Shown here piece after piece: positions 1 to 7,002 of a DNA stretch of 15,389 bases. The notes under the pieces are model-generated. The model saw only the letters and a list, made by a program, of their open reading frames with translations, was not told where the DNA came from and searched no databases. This stretch comes from JAMOBE01 sp039908285 (GTDB taxonomy: Bacteria > Pseudomonadota > Alphaproteobacteria > Rhodospirillales > Rhodospirillaceae), in assembly GCA_039908285.1 (NCBI GenBank), contig JAMOBE010000088.1, positions 1 through 15,389 on the forward strand, in the 5' to 3' direction. The position numbers and the translations under genes were made by a program. How positions within the stretch are numbered: position 1 is the first letter of the stretch; each line of letters opens with the position of its first letter.

Positions 1-2
1 AT

Positions 3-233
3 ATCCCGCTCCACACCAATGGATCGGAAAACGACATCCGCTGCCACGTCACCCGCCGAAAGGTCAGCGGCACCACACGAAGCGATCTCGGACGTGACGT
101 TCGAGACGCCTTTCTCGGCTTGATGAAAACGTGCGGCAAGCTCGGCGTCTCATTCTGGGACTACCTGGGAAGCCGCTTGGGTGTCTGCGGCGCACACGTC
201 CCCAATCTTGCCCAACTCGTCGCCGCCCCCTGA
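3..233 (+). CDS. IS66-family transposase, C-terminal part (cut by window edge)
   Basis: An open frame entering from the left edge encodes the last 76 residues of a DDE-type transposase and ends in TGA. The phrases HTNGSENDIRCHVTRRKVSG and FLGLMKTCGKLGVSFWDYLG are typical of the C-terminal end of IS66-type transposases, where the ENDIR stretch lies next to the last catalytic acidic residue. These enzymes cut and join transposon ends. The rest of the gene and the left inverted repeat are outside the window, so I cannot say whether the element is intact. The gene lies on the chromosomal side of the tRNA-Lys fragment, so it is not part of the integrated element to the right. I see no clear IS66 right-end inverted repeat in the 61 bases between the stop codon and that fragment. 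Confidence 0.8.
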   Translation: MPLHTNGSENDIRCHVTRRKVSGTTRSDLGRDVRDAFLGLMKTCGKLGVSFWDYLGSRLGVCGAHVPNLAQLVAAP

Positions 234-294
234 ACCGGCCCTGCCCGGCCTTTTGCCCCTGTTACGAATCTATCTTGTAACCCCTTGATTTCCT

Positions 295-346
295 TGGTGA
301 GCGCGCTGGGGTTCGAACCCTGGACCTGCTGATTAAAAGTCAGATG
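295..346 (-). repeat. tRNA-Lys(UUU) 3' fragment, probable attachment-site remnant
   Basis: Read on the minus strand, this stretch has a lysine anticodon loop (CTTTTAA, anticodon UUU at 337-335) in a CTGA/TCAG stem. A variable loop, a T arm with GTTCGAA, an acceptor 3' strand and an encoded CCA (297-295) follow. The matching 5' half (acceptor strand GAGCGCG, D arm) is absent; the sequence beyond 346 is unrelated. One T-stem position is an A-A mismatch, so this copy is unlikely to be a working tRNA. Tyrosine integrases often recombine within the anticodon region of tRNA genes and leave a 3' fragment at the far end. Here the fragment's 3' side faces the flank and its cut side faces the integrase gene, as expected for such a displaced copy. 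The intact tRNA-Lys should lie at the other end of the element, outside this window. Confidence 0.75.
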
Positions 347-470
347 TTGACGGTTCATAAGCGCCCGTACCGCCCCATGATTGAGCGGAAAAATCCCGCA
401 GAAATGCGAGGTTTTCTTGAATCCGAGTTGGCGGTATGGGATTATACGACTCGGTACGACGGGCGACTCA
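347..470. other. Element end between att remnant and integrase repeats
   Basis: This is non-coding sequence just inside the inferred element boundary. At about 387-415 an A-rich run, an imperfect GC stem around a GAAA loop (CGCA/TGCG plus flanking pairs) and a TTTT run form a terminator-like hairpin. It could stop transcription entering from the flank or be part of the integrase binding region. I see no gene here. Confidence 0.35.
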
Positions 471-515
471 TGTTAGCCCAATGTTAGCCCGAGAATGTTA
501 GCCCATTGTTAGCCC
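471..515 (+). repeat. Four direct repeats TGTTAGCCC upstream of the integrase
   Basis: The 9-mer TGTTAGCCC occurs at 471-479, 482-490, 496-504 and 507-515, with start-to-start spacing of 11, 14 and 11 bp. All copies are exact and in the same orientation. They end one base before the Shine-Dalgarno of the integrase and lie about 125 bp from the tRNA fragment. Closely spaced short direct repeats next to an att site and int gene are typical of arm-type integrase or excisionase binding sites, or of an operator for int autoregulation. The binding protein is inferred, not shown. Confidence 0.7.
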
Positions 516-529
516 GGGAGGTTTACACC

Positions 530-1846
530 ATGGGAACACGCGGTGCGCCGGAGCGGCTGGTCCGCGCCAATGACCTTGCGATCCGGGCGCTCAAGCCCGA
601 CGATGCCCGGTACATCGCCTGGGTGGAGGGGTGCCCGAAGTTCGGGGTGCGGGTGACGCCCAATGGGGCGAAGTCGTGGGTCTATGGGTATCGGGCAGCC
701 GGCAAACTCCGCTGGCTGACCATTGGCCCCTGCCCGGACCTGTCGCTGAAGGACGCGCGGGAGGCGTGGTCCGAGGCCGTGGCCAAGGTGGCGCGGGGGG
801 AGGACCCGGCCGCCGCCAAGGCGCAGGCCAGGGAGGCAGCCACCGTTGCGGCGGAGGTGGCCGCGGGGGCGCCGACCGTGGGGGATCTGATCGAGGAGTA
901 CATCACCCGCTACGCCCGACCGAAGAAGCGCACAGCCGACGAAGACGAGCGCATTCTCCGCCGGGAACTGGCCGGCATGCTCGACCGCCGCGCCGACGGC
1001 GTCACGCGCTATGAGATCGTCAAGGTGCTGGATGGCATCGTCGATCGGGGTGCGCCCATCATGGCCAACCGCACCCTGGCCGCCGTCCGCAAGATGTTCA
1101 ATTTCGCTCGCGGCCGGGGCGCCGTGTCGTCCAATCCGGCCGAGGGGGTGGACGCGCCGAGTGCCGAGCGCTCGCGCGACCGGGTGCTGACCGAGGAAGA
1201 AATCGCTCGCCTGTGGCCGGCGATCGCGGCCGCTCCCGACACCGCGCCGGCGCTGCGCCTCGCCCTGCTGTTCGCCCTGGCCACCGGGCAGCGCAAGGGC
1301 GAGGTCCTGGGCGCGACGTGGGCGGAGATGGACCTGGACGCCGCCGTATGGACCTTGACGGCGGATCGCACCAAGAACCGCCTGCCCCACCGGGTGCCGC
1401 TGACACCCATCGCCCTCGAGATCCTGACCAGGGCGAGGGACCTCGGTCCGGCGGAGGGCGCGCACCACACCACCAGGGGGGCATCTGCCGCTGCCCTCGT
1501 CGATGGCGCCGCCGGTGGCGCTGGGATGGTCTTCCCCTCGCCGAGGAACGGTGGCCCCCTCGACGAGGGCGCCATCTACCATGCGCTACAGCGGATCATG
1601 ACCCGCTCAGGGATGCTCCCCTGCACCGTGCATGACCTGCGGCGCACGGTGGCCACCTGGCTCGCCGCCCACCGGGTGCCGGAGTCCATCATCGGTCGCA
1701 TCCTCAACCACTTGTCCGGCCACAGCATCACCCGCCGCCACTACGACCTGTACGGGTATGACGATGAAAAGCGCGCCGCCCTCGGCCAGTGGGGGGAGTT
1801 CCTCCTCCGTATCGAGTGGGGGGATGGCACTGCGCGGGATGGATAG
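530..1846 (+). CDS. int: Tyrosine-type site-specific integrase (DUF4102/P4-like)
   Basis: This 438-residue protein would integrate and excise the element by cutting and joining DNA through a phosphotyrosine intermediate. Residues about 12-95 form the DUF4102 N-terminal domain, which binds arm-type sites. About 115-220 form the SAM-like core-binding domain, and the rest is the catalytic domain. The catalytic set is complete: R255 (in TGQRKGE), K282 (TKNR), H368 and R371 (HDLRRT), H394 (LNHLSGH) and nucleophile Y405 (RRHYDLY). An Ala/Gly-rich insertion of about 25 residues lies before the VFPSP strand. The ATG at 530 is chosen because GGGAGG at 516-521 sits 8 nt upstream; a TTG start 24 nt earlier would fall inside the repeats. 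It points away from the tRNA-Lys fragment, consistent with being the element's own integrase. Confidence 0.95.
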   Translation: MGTRGAPERLVRANDLAIRALKPDDARYIAWVEGCPKFGVRVTPNGAKSWVYGYRAAGKLRWLTIGPCPDLSLKDAREAWSEAVAKVARGEDPAAAKAQAREAATVAAEVAAGAPTVGDLIEEYITRYARPKKRTADEDERILRRELAGMLDRRADGVTRYEIVKVLDGIVDRGAPIMANRTLAAVRKMFNFARGRGAVSSNPAEGVDAPSAERSRDRVLTEEEIARLWPAIAAAPDTAPALRLALLFALATGQRKGEVLGATWAEMDLDAAVWTLTADRTKNRLPHRVPLTPIALEILTRARDLGPAEGAHHTTRGASAAALVDGAAGGAGMVFPSPRNGGPLDEGAIYHALQRIMTRSGMLPCTVHDLRRTVATWLAAHRVPESIIGRILNHLSGHSITRRHYDLYGYDDEKRAALGQWGEFLLRIEWGDGTARDG

Positions 1847-1919
1847 ACCTCGGCGCCCCCTGGCGGCGTCCTTCATCTCTTGCTGGCGGTGGACAAGATC
1901 GTAGGGTAGGGTAAATTTT

Positions 1920-1960
1920 CCAGGGACCGCATTGACACTGGAACCACGGTCGCACCCTGG
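1920..1960. repeat. Inverted repeat upstream of ietAS
   Basis: CCAGG-GACCG (1920-1929) pairs with CGGTC (1947-1951) and, after a 4-nt bulge, CCTGG (1956-1960), leaving a 17-nt loop. The loop contains a perfect TTGACA hexamer (1932-1937) but no good -10 box follows at normal spacing. It lies about 80 bp upstream of the ietA start in the only non-coding gap before the pair, so it could be an operator, part of a promoter, or the end of the integrase transcript. The structure is visible; the role is not. Confidence 0.4.
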
Positions 1961-2038
1961 CGCAGGGAAATGATGATCACAGCAATACGTAAGGCTTATC
2001 TTCGGAATTTATCCTCATGATTGAAGAGGCTGCCAGAC

Positions 2039-3025
2039 ATGGCAACTGCGGATCACGTCAAGGCACTGATTCGAAGCCACTCGGAGGGTGACGACGAACG
2101 GTTCTACGCGGTCGCTTTGCAAGTCGCCGCTCAGGCCGCCCGGCAGGGCCATGCGAAGTTCGCCCAGGAACTCCGCGACTTGGTGGACCGCGCGAAAGTG
2201 CGCGGTGGGTCCCCAGCGCCCGGGCAGAGGACGAAGCCGGTTCCGATCGTCCAGCCGCGCGGCGAACTCGCCGGACTCCTCACGGCGGCCTTCCCCACGA
2301 TCCGACTGGCCGACATGGCACTGGATCGGCAGGTTCGCGCGCGCCTTGAGCGTATCCTCCTGGAGCAACGCCAGCGCGAGGAACTCCGAGTTCACGGCAT
2401 GTCGCCGATCCGCAAGCTCCTCCTCATCGGCCCTCCAGGTACCGGCAAGACGATGACAGCCTCGGCGCTGGCCAGCGAACTGGGCGTTCCCCTCTTCACG
2501 ATCCAACTCGATGGACTGATCACCCGCTATCTCGGAGAGACCGCAGCCAAGCTGAGACTGATTTTCGACACCATCCAGAAGACGCGGGCCGTCTACTTTT
2601 TTGATGAATTCGACGCACTAGGCAGCGAGCGCGCGACGAAGAACGAGGTCGGCGAGATCCGACGGGTGCTGAACTCGTTCCTACAATTCCTGGAGCAGGA
2701 TGACTCGGACAGTGTCGTCATGGGGGCGACCAATCACCCGCAGATTCTGGACCGGGCACTGTTCCGCCGATTCGATTCTGTGATCGAGTACAACCTGCCA
2801 TCGCCCGACATTTCGGAACAAGTCATCCGAGACCGCTTGGCACTGCTCGATACGTCTCAGGTGAACTGGCCCGAGGTCGTGGAGGCGGCGAAAGGACTGT
2901 GCCACTCCGACCTCACCCGCGCGTGCGAACAGGCCGCCAAGAACGCCATCCTCCAGGGCCGTACCTGCGTCGACAACCAAGATCTCGTTGAGGCGCTGCA
3001 GGAGCGGCGGGCCATCCATCGATGA
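2039..3025 (+). CDS. ietA: AAA+ ATPase, IetA-like (partner of subtilisin-like protease)
   Basis: This 328-residue protein has a roughly 110-residue N-terminal region followed by one AAA+ module. Walker A is GPPGTGKT at 131-138, Walker B is FFDEFD with D189/E190, sensor 1 is in GATN (N232), the arginine finger is in LFRRFD (R243/R244), and the sensor-2 helix is around 286-296. The start at ATG 2039 is favoured over an upstream TTG because GAAGAGG (2023-2029) is well spaced from it. It ends 27 bp before the large subtilisin-like protease on the same strand. That gene pair matches IetA/IetS, described on Agrobacterium Ti plasmids as a stability and incompatibility determinant in which the ATPase restrains the protease; I recall the pair also being reported as anti-phage. 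The exact target is unknown. Confidence 0.85.
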   Translation: MATADHVKALIRSHSEGDDERFYAVALQVAAQAARQGHAKFAQELRDLVDRAKVRGGSPAPGQRTKPVPIVQPRGELAGLLTAAFPTIRLADMALDRQVRARLERILLEQRQREELRVHGMSPIRKLLLIGPPGTGKTMTASALASELGVPLFTIQLDGLITRYLGETAAKLRLIFDTIQKTRAVYFFDEFDALGSERATKNEVGEIRRVLNSFLQFLEQDDSDSVVMGATNHPQILDRALFRRFDSVIEYNLPSPDISEQVIRDRLALLDTSQVNWPEVVEAAKGLCHSDLTRACEQAAKNAILQGRTCVDNQDLVEALQERRAIHR

Positions 3026-3052
3026 TTTGAATTTTGAGGAGGTTCCAGAACG

Positions 3053-5572
3053 ATGGCTGCGCCGCGAAACCGCAAACATCTGCTCGTCCCCGGCCCGCCT
3101 CGTTCCGAGGACTATCGCCCCCATGCCAAAAAGATTAACCCGCCTGTCTATCCGGGGCCAGGAGACCGCGCCGCGCATGCGGCCGGCCTTATCAATGCCC
3201 TGACGGAGATCCGGCAAGAGGCGGAAGCCGGCCGAAAGGAGGCCAGAATCTCCGTAGCCGGCGCGCCATCCGGCATTACGGTCGAGTTCGAAAGCCCACC
3301 CGGCTTCGACCTGAGGCTCGAGTCACTCGAAAGCAAGCGACAGGGCATAGATCTGCTGAATGTCCGCAGTCTGTCGAAAGAAGGCAAGCTCATCCAGTTT
3401 GCGACCGTCTTCATTCCGGATGGTGCCCTGAAGCATTTCTTCGACCGCTTCGAACAGCATGTCAAGCAAAAGACCAAGAAGGGAGAGCCCCGCCACAAGG
3501 ATCTCGTGGACAGGATCGCGGCGCTGCGCAAAGCAACCCTGCGTGCGCTATGGACTGATACCGAGGACGCCTACCCCGCAGATGGTGAGACAATCTGGTG
3601 GGAAGTCTGGCTGCGTCGTCACGATGGCGCAGAACTGGCACGCCTCTTCGATTTTGCCCAAAAGATCAACCTCACGGTCAGCGAACGGCGTCTCGGCTTC
3701 GACGACCGAATCGTGATCCTGGTGAAAGGGACGGCAGCCCAGCTTTCCGCATCCCTGGACGTGCTCAACGAATTCGCGGAGCTGCGCCGCGCAAAGGAAA
3801 GCGCCGCTTTCTTCGTCGACGCACTGTCTCCCTCCGAGCAGGCCGACTGGGTAGGCAATCTCAAGGATCGCATCATCCTGCCCGACGAGAATGCGCCGAC
3901 AGTCTGCATTCTCGATACCGGCGTCACGCATGGGCATCCCCTGCTGCGGGATATCCTTGCCCCCGAAGACGCCACGGCCGTCGATCTCAGCTGGGACACG
4001 CACGACCACGCTGGCCATGGCACGGAGATGGCCGGTCTTGCCGCCTATGGAGACTTGGTCCGGGCGCTGGCGTCCAGTGCGCCCGTTCCCATCCGGCACC
4101 GCCTGGAATCCGTGAAAATCCTCCCGCCCAGAGGCGCCAACCTCCCGGAACTCTATGGCGCGATTACCGCCCAGGCCGTGGCGCGTCCAGAAATCCAGGC
4201 ACCCCGAAGGCCGCGAACCTTCTCGATGGCTGTGACCGCAGCCGACGAGCGTGATCGCGGTCAGCCGACCTCCTGGTCGGCCGCCATCGATGCGCTTGCC
4301 GCTGGCCGCTCCTTCGACCCATCGAACCAGGGGCTTGCCTATCTGGACGACGATGCCGCGAACGCGCCCCGTCTCTTTGTCCTGAGTGCCGGTAATGTGG
4401 ACCCCACCCATCTGCAGAAGGACCATCTCGGCCGTAGCGACATCGAGGCCATTCACGATCCGGCCCATGCCTGGAACGCCCTGACCGTAGGGGCGTACAC
4501 GGAGAAGGTATCCATCACCGACGCATCCTACGCAGGCTGGTCGCCTTTGGCGCCAACCGGAGGCCTCTCGCCCTGGAGCACGACATCCGTCACCTTCCAG
4601 GAAAGCTGGCCGCTCAAGCCGGACGTGGTTTGCGAGGGCGGCAATCTCGCTACGGACGGGTCACACATCGATTTCCCCATACCGGATTTTTCTCTGCTCA
4701 CGACCCACCACAAGCCCGCCGAAAAGAGCTTCACCCTATCCTGGGCGACGAGCGCGGCGACGGCCCAGGCCGCGCGCATGGCGGCGACGATCAGCGCCGA
4801 GTATCCGCATCTCTGGCCAGAAAGCGTTCGTGGTCTGCTCGTTCAGTCGGCAAGATGGACCAGGACGATGCGCGCGCATCTCGACGGCGCGGGCGGCAAG
4901 AAGGCCCGCGCGAAACTGGTCCGCCGCTATGGCTACGGCGTACCAGATCTTGCGCGTGCGCTCCGTAGCGCCGATGACGCGCTCACCCTGATCGCGCAGT
5001 CCTCAATTCACCCCTTCGCAGACGGGAAGATGTGCGAGCTTCACCTGCACGAGCTGCCGTGGCCGAAGGCCGCCTTGGCAGAAATGGGGGGGACCCCCGT
5101 TAGGCTGAGGGTCACCCTTTCGTACTTCATCGAACCCAACCCGGGACGGCGAGGCTGGAAGAAGCGCCATCGCTACGCCTCGCACGGCCTGCGGTTCGAC
5201 ATGAAACTGCCCACCGAAAGCACAGACGAATTCCACAAGCGCCTTAACCAGAAGGCCCTTGAGGAGGACGAGGGAAAGCCGGACACCAGCGGCGGTCTCG
5301 CCGCTTGGTTCATTGGCGATGCGCGCAACAAGGGATCCCTTCATTCGGACATCTGGGAGGGCACGGCAGCCGACCTTGCCGAGTGTGGCGTCATCGGAGT
5401 GTTCCCCGTCTCCGGCTGGTGGAAAGACCAGCCAAAATGTGACCGCAGCCAGTTCGGCGCCCGCTACACACTGATCGTCACCATTGAGACCGATGCGGAA
5501 GGCGTCGATATCTGGACGCCGGTCGCGCAGGAAATCGGCGTTTCGGTCGAAGAGGCGAAGATTGAGATTTGA
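3053..5572 (+). CDS. ietS: Large subtilisin-like (S8) serine protease, IetS-like
   Basis: This is an 839-residue predicted cytoplasmic peptidase with no signal peptide. An N-terminal region (about 1-275) precedes the S8 catalytic domain. The triad is complete: D288 in CILDTG, H322 in GHGTEMAG and S567 in SWATSAATAQAARM, with oxyanion-hole N448 in SAGN. About 640-839 forms a C-terminal extension of mixed strands. The ATG at 3053 has a strong Shine-Dalgarno GAGGAGG (3036-3042) 10 nt upstream. Tight linkage to the AAA+ gene upstream supports the IetAS assignment, where the protease is the toxic effector and the ATPase its controller. Compared with secreted subtilases, the long flanking domains and lack of a propeptide or signal fit an intracellular effector. 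What it cleaves is not known. Confidence 0.87.
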   Translation: MAAPRNRKHLLVPGPPRSEDYRPHAKKINPPVYPGPGDRAAHAAGLINALTEIRQEAEAGRKEARISVAGAPSGITVEFESPPGFDLRLESLESKRQGIDLLNVRSLSKEGKLIQFATVFIPDGALKHFFDRFEQHVKQKTKKGEPRHKDLVDRIAALRKATLRALWTDTEDAYPADGETIWWEVWLRRHDGAELARLFDFAQKINLTVSERRLGFDDRIVILVKGTAAQLSASLDVLNEFAELRRAKESAAFFVDALSPSEQADWVGNLKDRIILPDENAPTVCILDTGVTHGHPLLRDILAPEDATAVDLSWDTHDHAGHGTEMAGLAAYGDLVRALASSAPVPIRHRLESVKILPPRGANLPELYGAITAQAVARPEIQAPRRPRTFSMAVTAADERDRGQPTSWSAAIDALAAGRSFDPSNQGLAYLDDDAANAPRLFVLSAGNVDPTHLQKDHLGRSDIEAIHDPAHAWNALTVGAYTEKVSITDASYAGWSPLAPTGGLSPWSTTSVTFQESWPLKPDVVCEGGNLATDGSHIDFPIPDFSLLTTHHKPAEKSFTLSWATSAATAQAARMAATISAEYPHLWPESVRGLLVQSARWTRTMRAHLDGAGGKKARAKLVRRYGYGVPDLARALRSADDALTLIAQSSIHPFADGKMCELHLHELPWPKAALAEMGGTPVRLRVTLSYFIEPNPGRRGWKKRHRYASHGLRFDMKLPTESTDEFHKRLNQKALEEDEGKPDTSGGLAAWFIGDARNKGSLHSDIWEGTAADLAECGVIGVFPVSGWWKDQPKCDRSQFGARYTLIVTIETDAEGVDIWTPVAQEIGVSVEEAKIEI

Positions 5573-5585
5573 TCAGCGACAACCT

Positions 5586-5634
5586 CGGAATTGGAGTTGA
5601 ATCTGGCCGCCCCGCCCTTGCCAACTCCAAACCG
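5586..5634. repeat. Long inverted repeat downstream of ietS
   Basis: TTGGAGTTG (5591-5599) and CAACTCCAA (5622-5630) are perfect complements. The stem extends outward by CGG/CCG across a small asymmetric internal loop. The loop is 22 nt and GC-rich, and the structure begins 14 bp after the ietS stop. No U-run follows, so it is either a Rho-dependent end or mRNA-stabilising hairpin for ietAS, or the footprint of a cassette boundary. Confidence 0.4.
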
Positions 5635-5673
5635 TTGCAGCCTGGAGCAGGATCTGGTGCTACACGGTCGGGT

Positions 5674-5850
5674 CTGCCTCAGCCTTTCCGTGCGCAACGA
5701 CGGTTTGAACCCATGCTCGTACCCTGCAGCGCCCATGGCCTGAAGACGTCTGGCCATGACCTCGGCGTAACAATGCGCACACCCCGGTGACATCTTGGTG
5801 CAGCCCACGACAGGGTTCCATGTCTGTTCTGTCCATTCAATCCGCGACAT
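5674..5850 (-). pseudogene. 5' remnant of a DUF5131 (phage Gp37/Gp68-like) gene
   Basis: From an ATG at 5850, with an excellent Shine-Dalgarno AGGAGGT (complement of 5857-5863), the frame encodes about 59 residues matching the start of DUF5131 proteins. The stretch MSRIEWTEQTWNPVVGCTK is followed by SPGCAHCYAE and an ARRLQAMG helix. Family members run to about 230 residues or more and carry a cysteine cluster like that seen here (C17, C24, C27). After ERLRQ the family resemblance stops and the frame runs on as unrelated sequence antisense to the ietS end. I read this as a gene truncated by an insertion or deletion at about 5674. Intact relatives occur in phages and defence islands, often beside TcmP genes; no partner is visible here. 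Confidence 0.7.
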
Positions 5851-6089
5851 CCTGCCACCTCCTGTCTTTGGCTACCGATTTTGTCGGTGCGCTTTCGCCA
5901 CCATTACCCGCCACTCATAGTCTAGCGCTGGTGCTTCGTGCATCCAAACAAAATAAGCGCATTGTAACGAAATATATTCCCGTGGTGTCTCAACTATGAG
6001 TGACGGGCGTCACTTGGCTGCATGCCAGCGCAGCGCGGTAATCGTCTCATCGAAGGGGAGATGTTCTCCCCGGATGTGGGGCGACGACG
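5851..6089. other. AT-rich intergenic region upstream of the secreted protease
   Basis: I find no gene in this stretch. At 5945-5985 it drops to a marked AT-rich patch (including TATATT at 5973-5978) unlike the surroundings, where divergent promoters for the DUF5131 remnant and the protease would be expected. I could not match a convincing -35/-10 pair on either strand. Confidence 0.4.
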
Positions 6090-6983
6090 ATGACGACACG
6101 GTGTTTCGATCGTTCTGGGACTGCCCGCAGGCTTGGGTCAGCTTTGGTTGTTCTTGCCGGCCTTTGCGGCGGCGGCTTTCCGGCTGCCGCTCAGGTGACC
6201 CAGACCGCCATGGCCACCACCTCCGCTCCGGTGGCTCACCGGGCCATCCCCGGCCAGATCATGGATCTGCACCACCGGTGGATCATCACCGGTGACCAGT
6301 ATCCCTGGAGCGCCATCGGCCGGCTGACCACCGACGGCGGGTACTGCTCCGGCGCGATGATTGGCCGCCGTCTGGTGTTGACCGCCGCCCATTGCTTCTG
6401 GAACAAGACCACGAAGAAGCGGGTGTCAACGGGATCGCTGCGGTTCTCGGTCGGCTACAAGGATGGCGGGTTCCTGGCCTCCGCCTCGGTCAGGCGCGTC
6501 CACATCGCCCCAGGGTTCGACGGCGCCACCGACTACACCGACACGATGGCCGCCAATGACTGGGCGCTGGTCGAACTGACCGAGGATCTCGGCGCGGTGA
6601 GCGGCACTCTCGGTATCGAGACCTTCACCAGCGCCTCCGCCAGGGTGGCCGCGCGCGAAGGGCACCGCTTCGACCGGGCGGGCTTTGGCTTCGAGCACCG
6701 GGAGATCGCCCTGTCCCGCATCGAGTGCGGTGTGACCGGGGCCACCGACACGGGTCAGGTTCTGAACGACTGCCATCCGATCAAGGGCGACAGTGGCTCC
6801 CCGGTGTTCCACGACACCGGCGACGGCTTCAAGGTCATTGCCGTCACCGTGTCGGCGACCACCACTCCTGATCATCGCGTGGTAGGGGGTGCTGTGGCCA
6901 CGGACGCCTTTGCCGAACTGGCTGCCAGGCTGGGGGCGTCATCGCGGGGAAGCCGTGGCACCGGCAATTCACCCAATTCGTGA
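6090..6983 (+). CDS. Secreted trypsin-like (S1) serine protease
   Basis: This 297-residue protein begins with a signal peptide: twin Arg at 13-14, a hydrophobic run at about 16-30 and a likely cleavage after the Ala run at 32-34. It should therefore act in the periplasm or outside the cell. The chymotrypsin-fold triad is complete: H101 in LTAAHC, D157 in NDWALVEL and S235 in GDSGSPVF. Cys86/Cys102 and Cys213/Cys228 could form the usual disulfides. The C-terminal tail is Ser/Gly-rich. The translation start is uncertain because only a weak GGGG lies upstream of the ATG. It stands alone on the plus strand between the ietAS pair and the convergent minus-strand operon, ending 19 bp before that operon's last stop codon. 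Its substrate is unknown, and a link to either neighbour is unproven. Confidence 0.88.
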   Translation: MTTRCFDRSGTARRLGSALVVLAGLCGGGFPAAAQVTQTAMATTSAPVAHRAIPGQIMDLHHRWIITGDQYPWSAIGRLTTDGGYCSGAMIGRRLVLTAAHCFWNKTTKKRVSTGSLRFSVGYKDGGFLASASVRRVHIAPGFDGATDYTDTMAANDWALVELTEDLGAVSGTLGIETFTSASARVAAREGHRFDRAGFGFEHREIALSRIECGVTGATDTGQVLNDCHPIKGDSGSPVFHDTGDGFKVIAVTVSATTTPDHRVVGGAVATDAFAELAARLGASSRGSRGTGNSPNS

Positions 6984-7002
6984 ACAAGACTGGCTAAACA
7001 GG

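Noticed and set aside
261..281. GTTAC/GTAAC short inverted repeat near the tRNA fragment
   Set aside because: Five base pairs with an 11-nt loop is too weak to call an IS end or a recombinase core site.
161..358. 65-codon minus-strand frame with a QVQGSNPSA stretch
   Set aside because: This is a translation of the tRNA-Lys T arm region, a well-known spurious frame, not a gene.
509..1582. Long minus-strand frame (357 codons) opposite the integrase
   Set aside because: It is an antisense shadow of a high-GC gene: Arg/Gly/Pro-rich, no recognised domain, and the sense strand has a full integrase with all catalytic residues.
1932..1960. TTGACA as a -35 box for ietA
   Set aside because: At 16-18 bp downstream the sequence is GC-rich with no -10-like hexamer, so I do not call a promoter.
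3548..4468. 306-codon minus-strand frame opposite the subtilisin-like gene
   Set aside because: Antisense shadow; the sense strand carries the intact S8 catalytic domain and a good ribosome-binding site.
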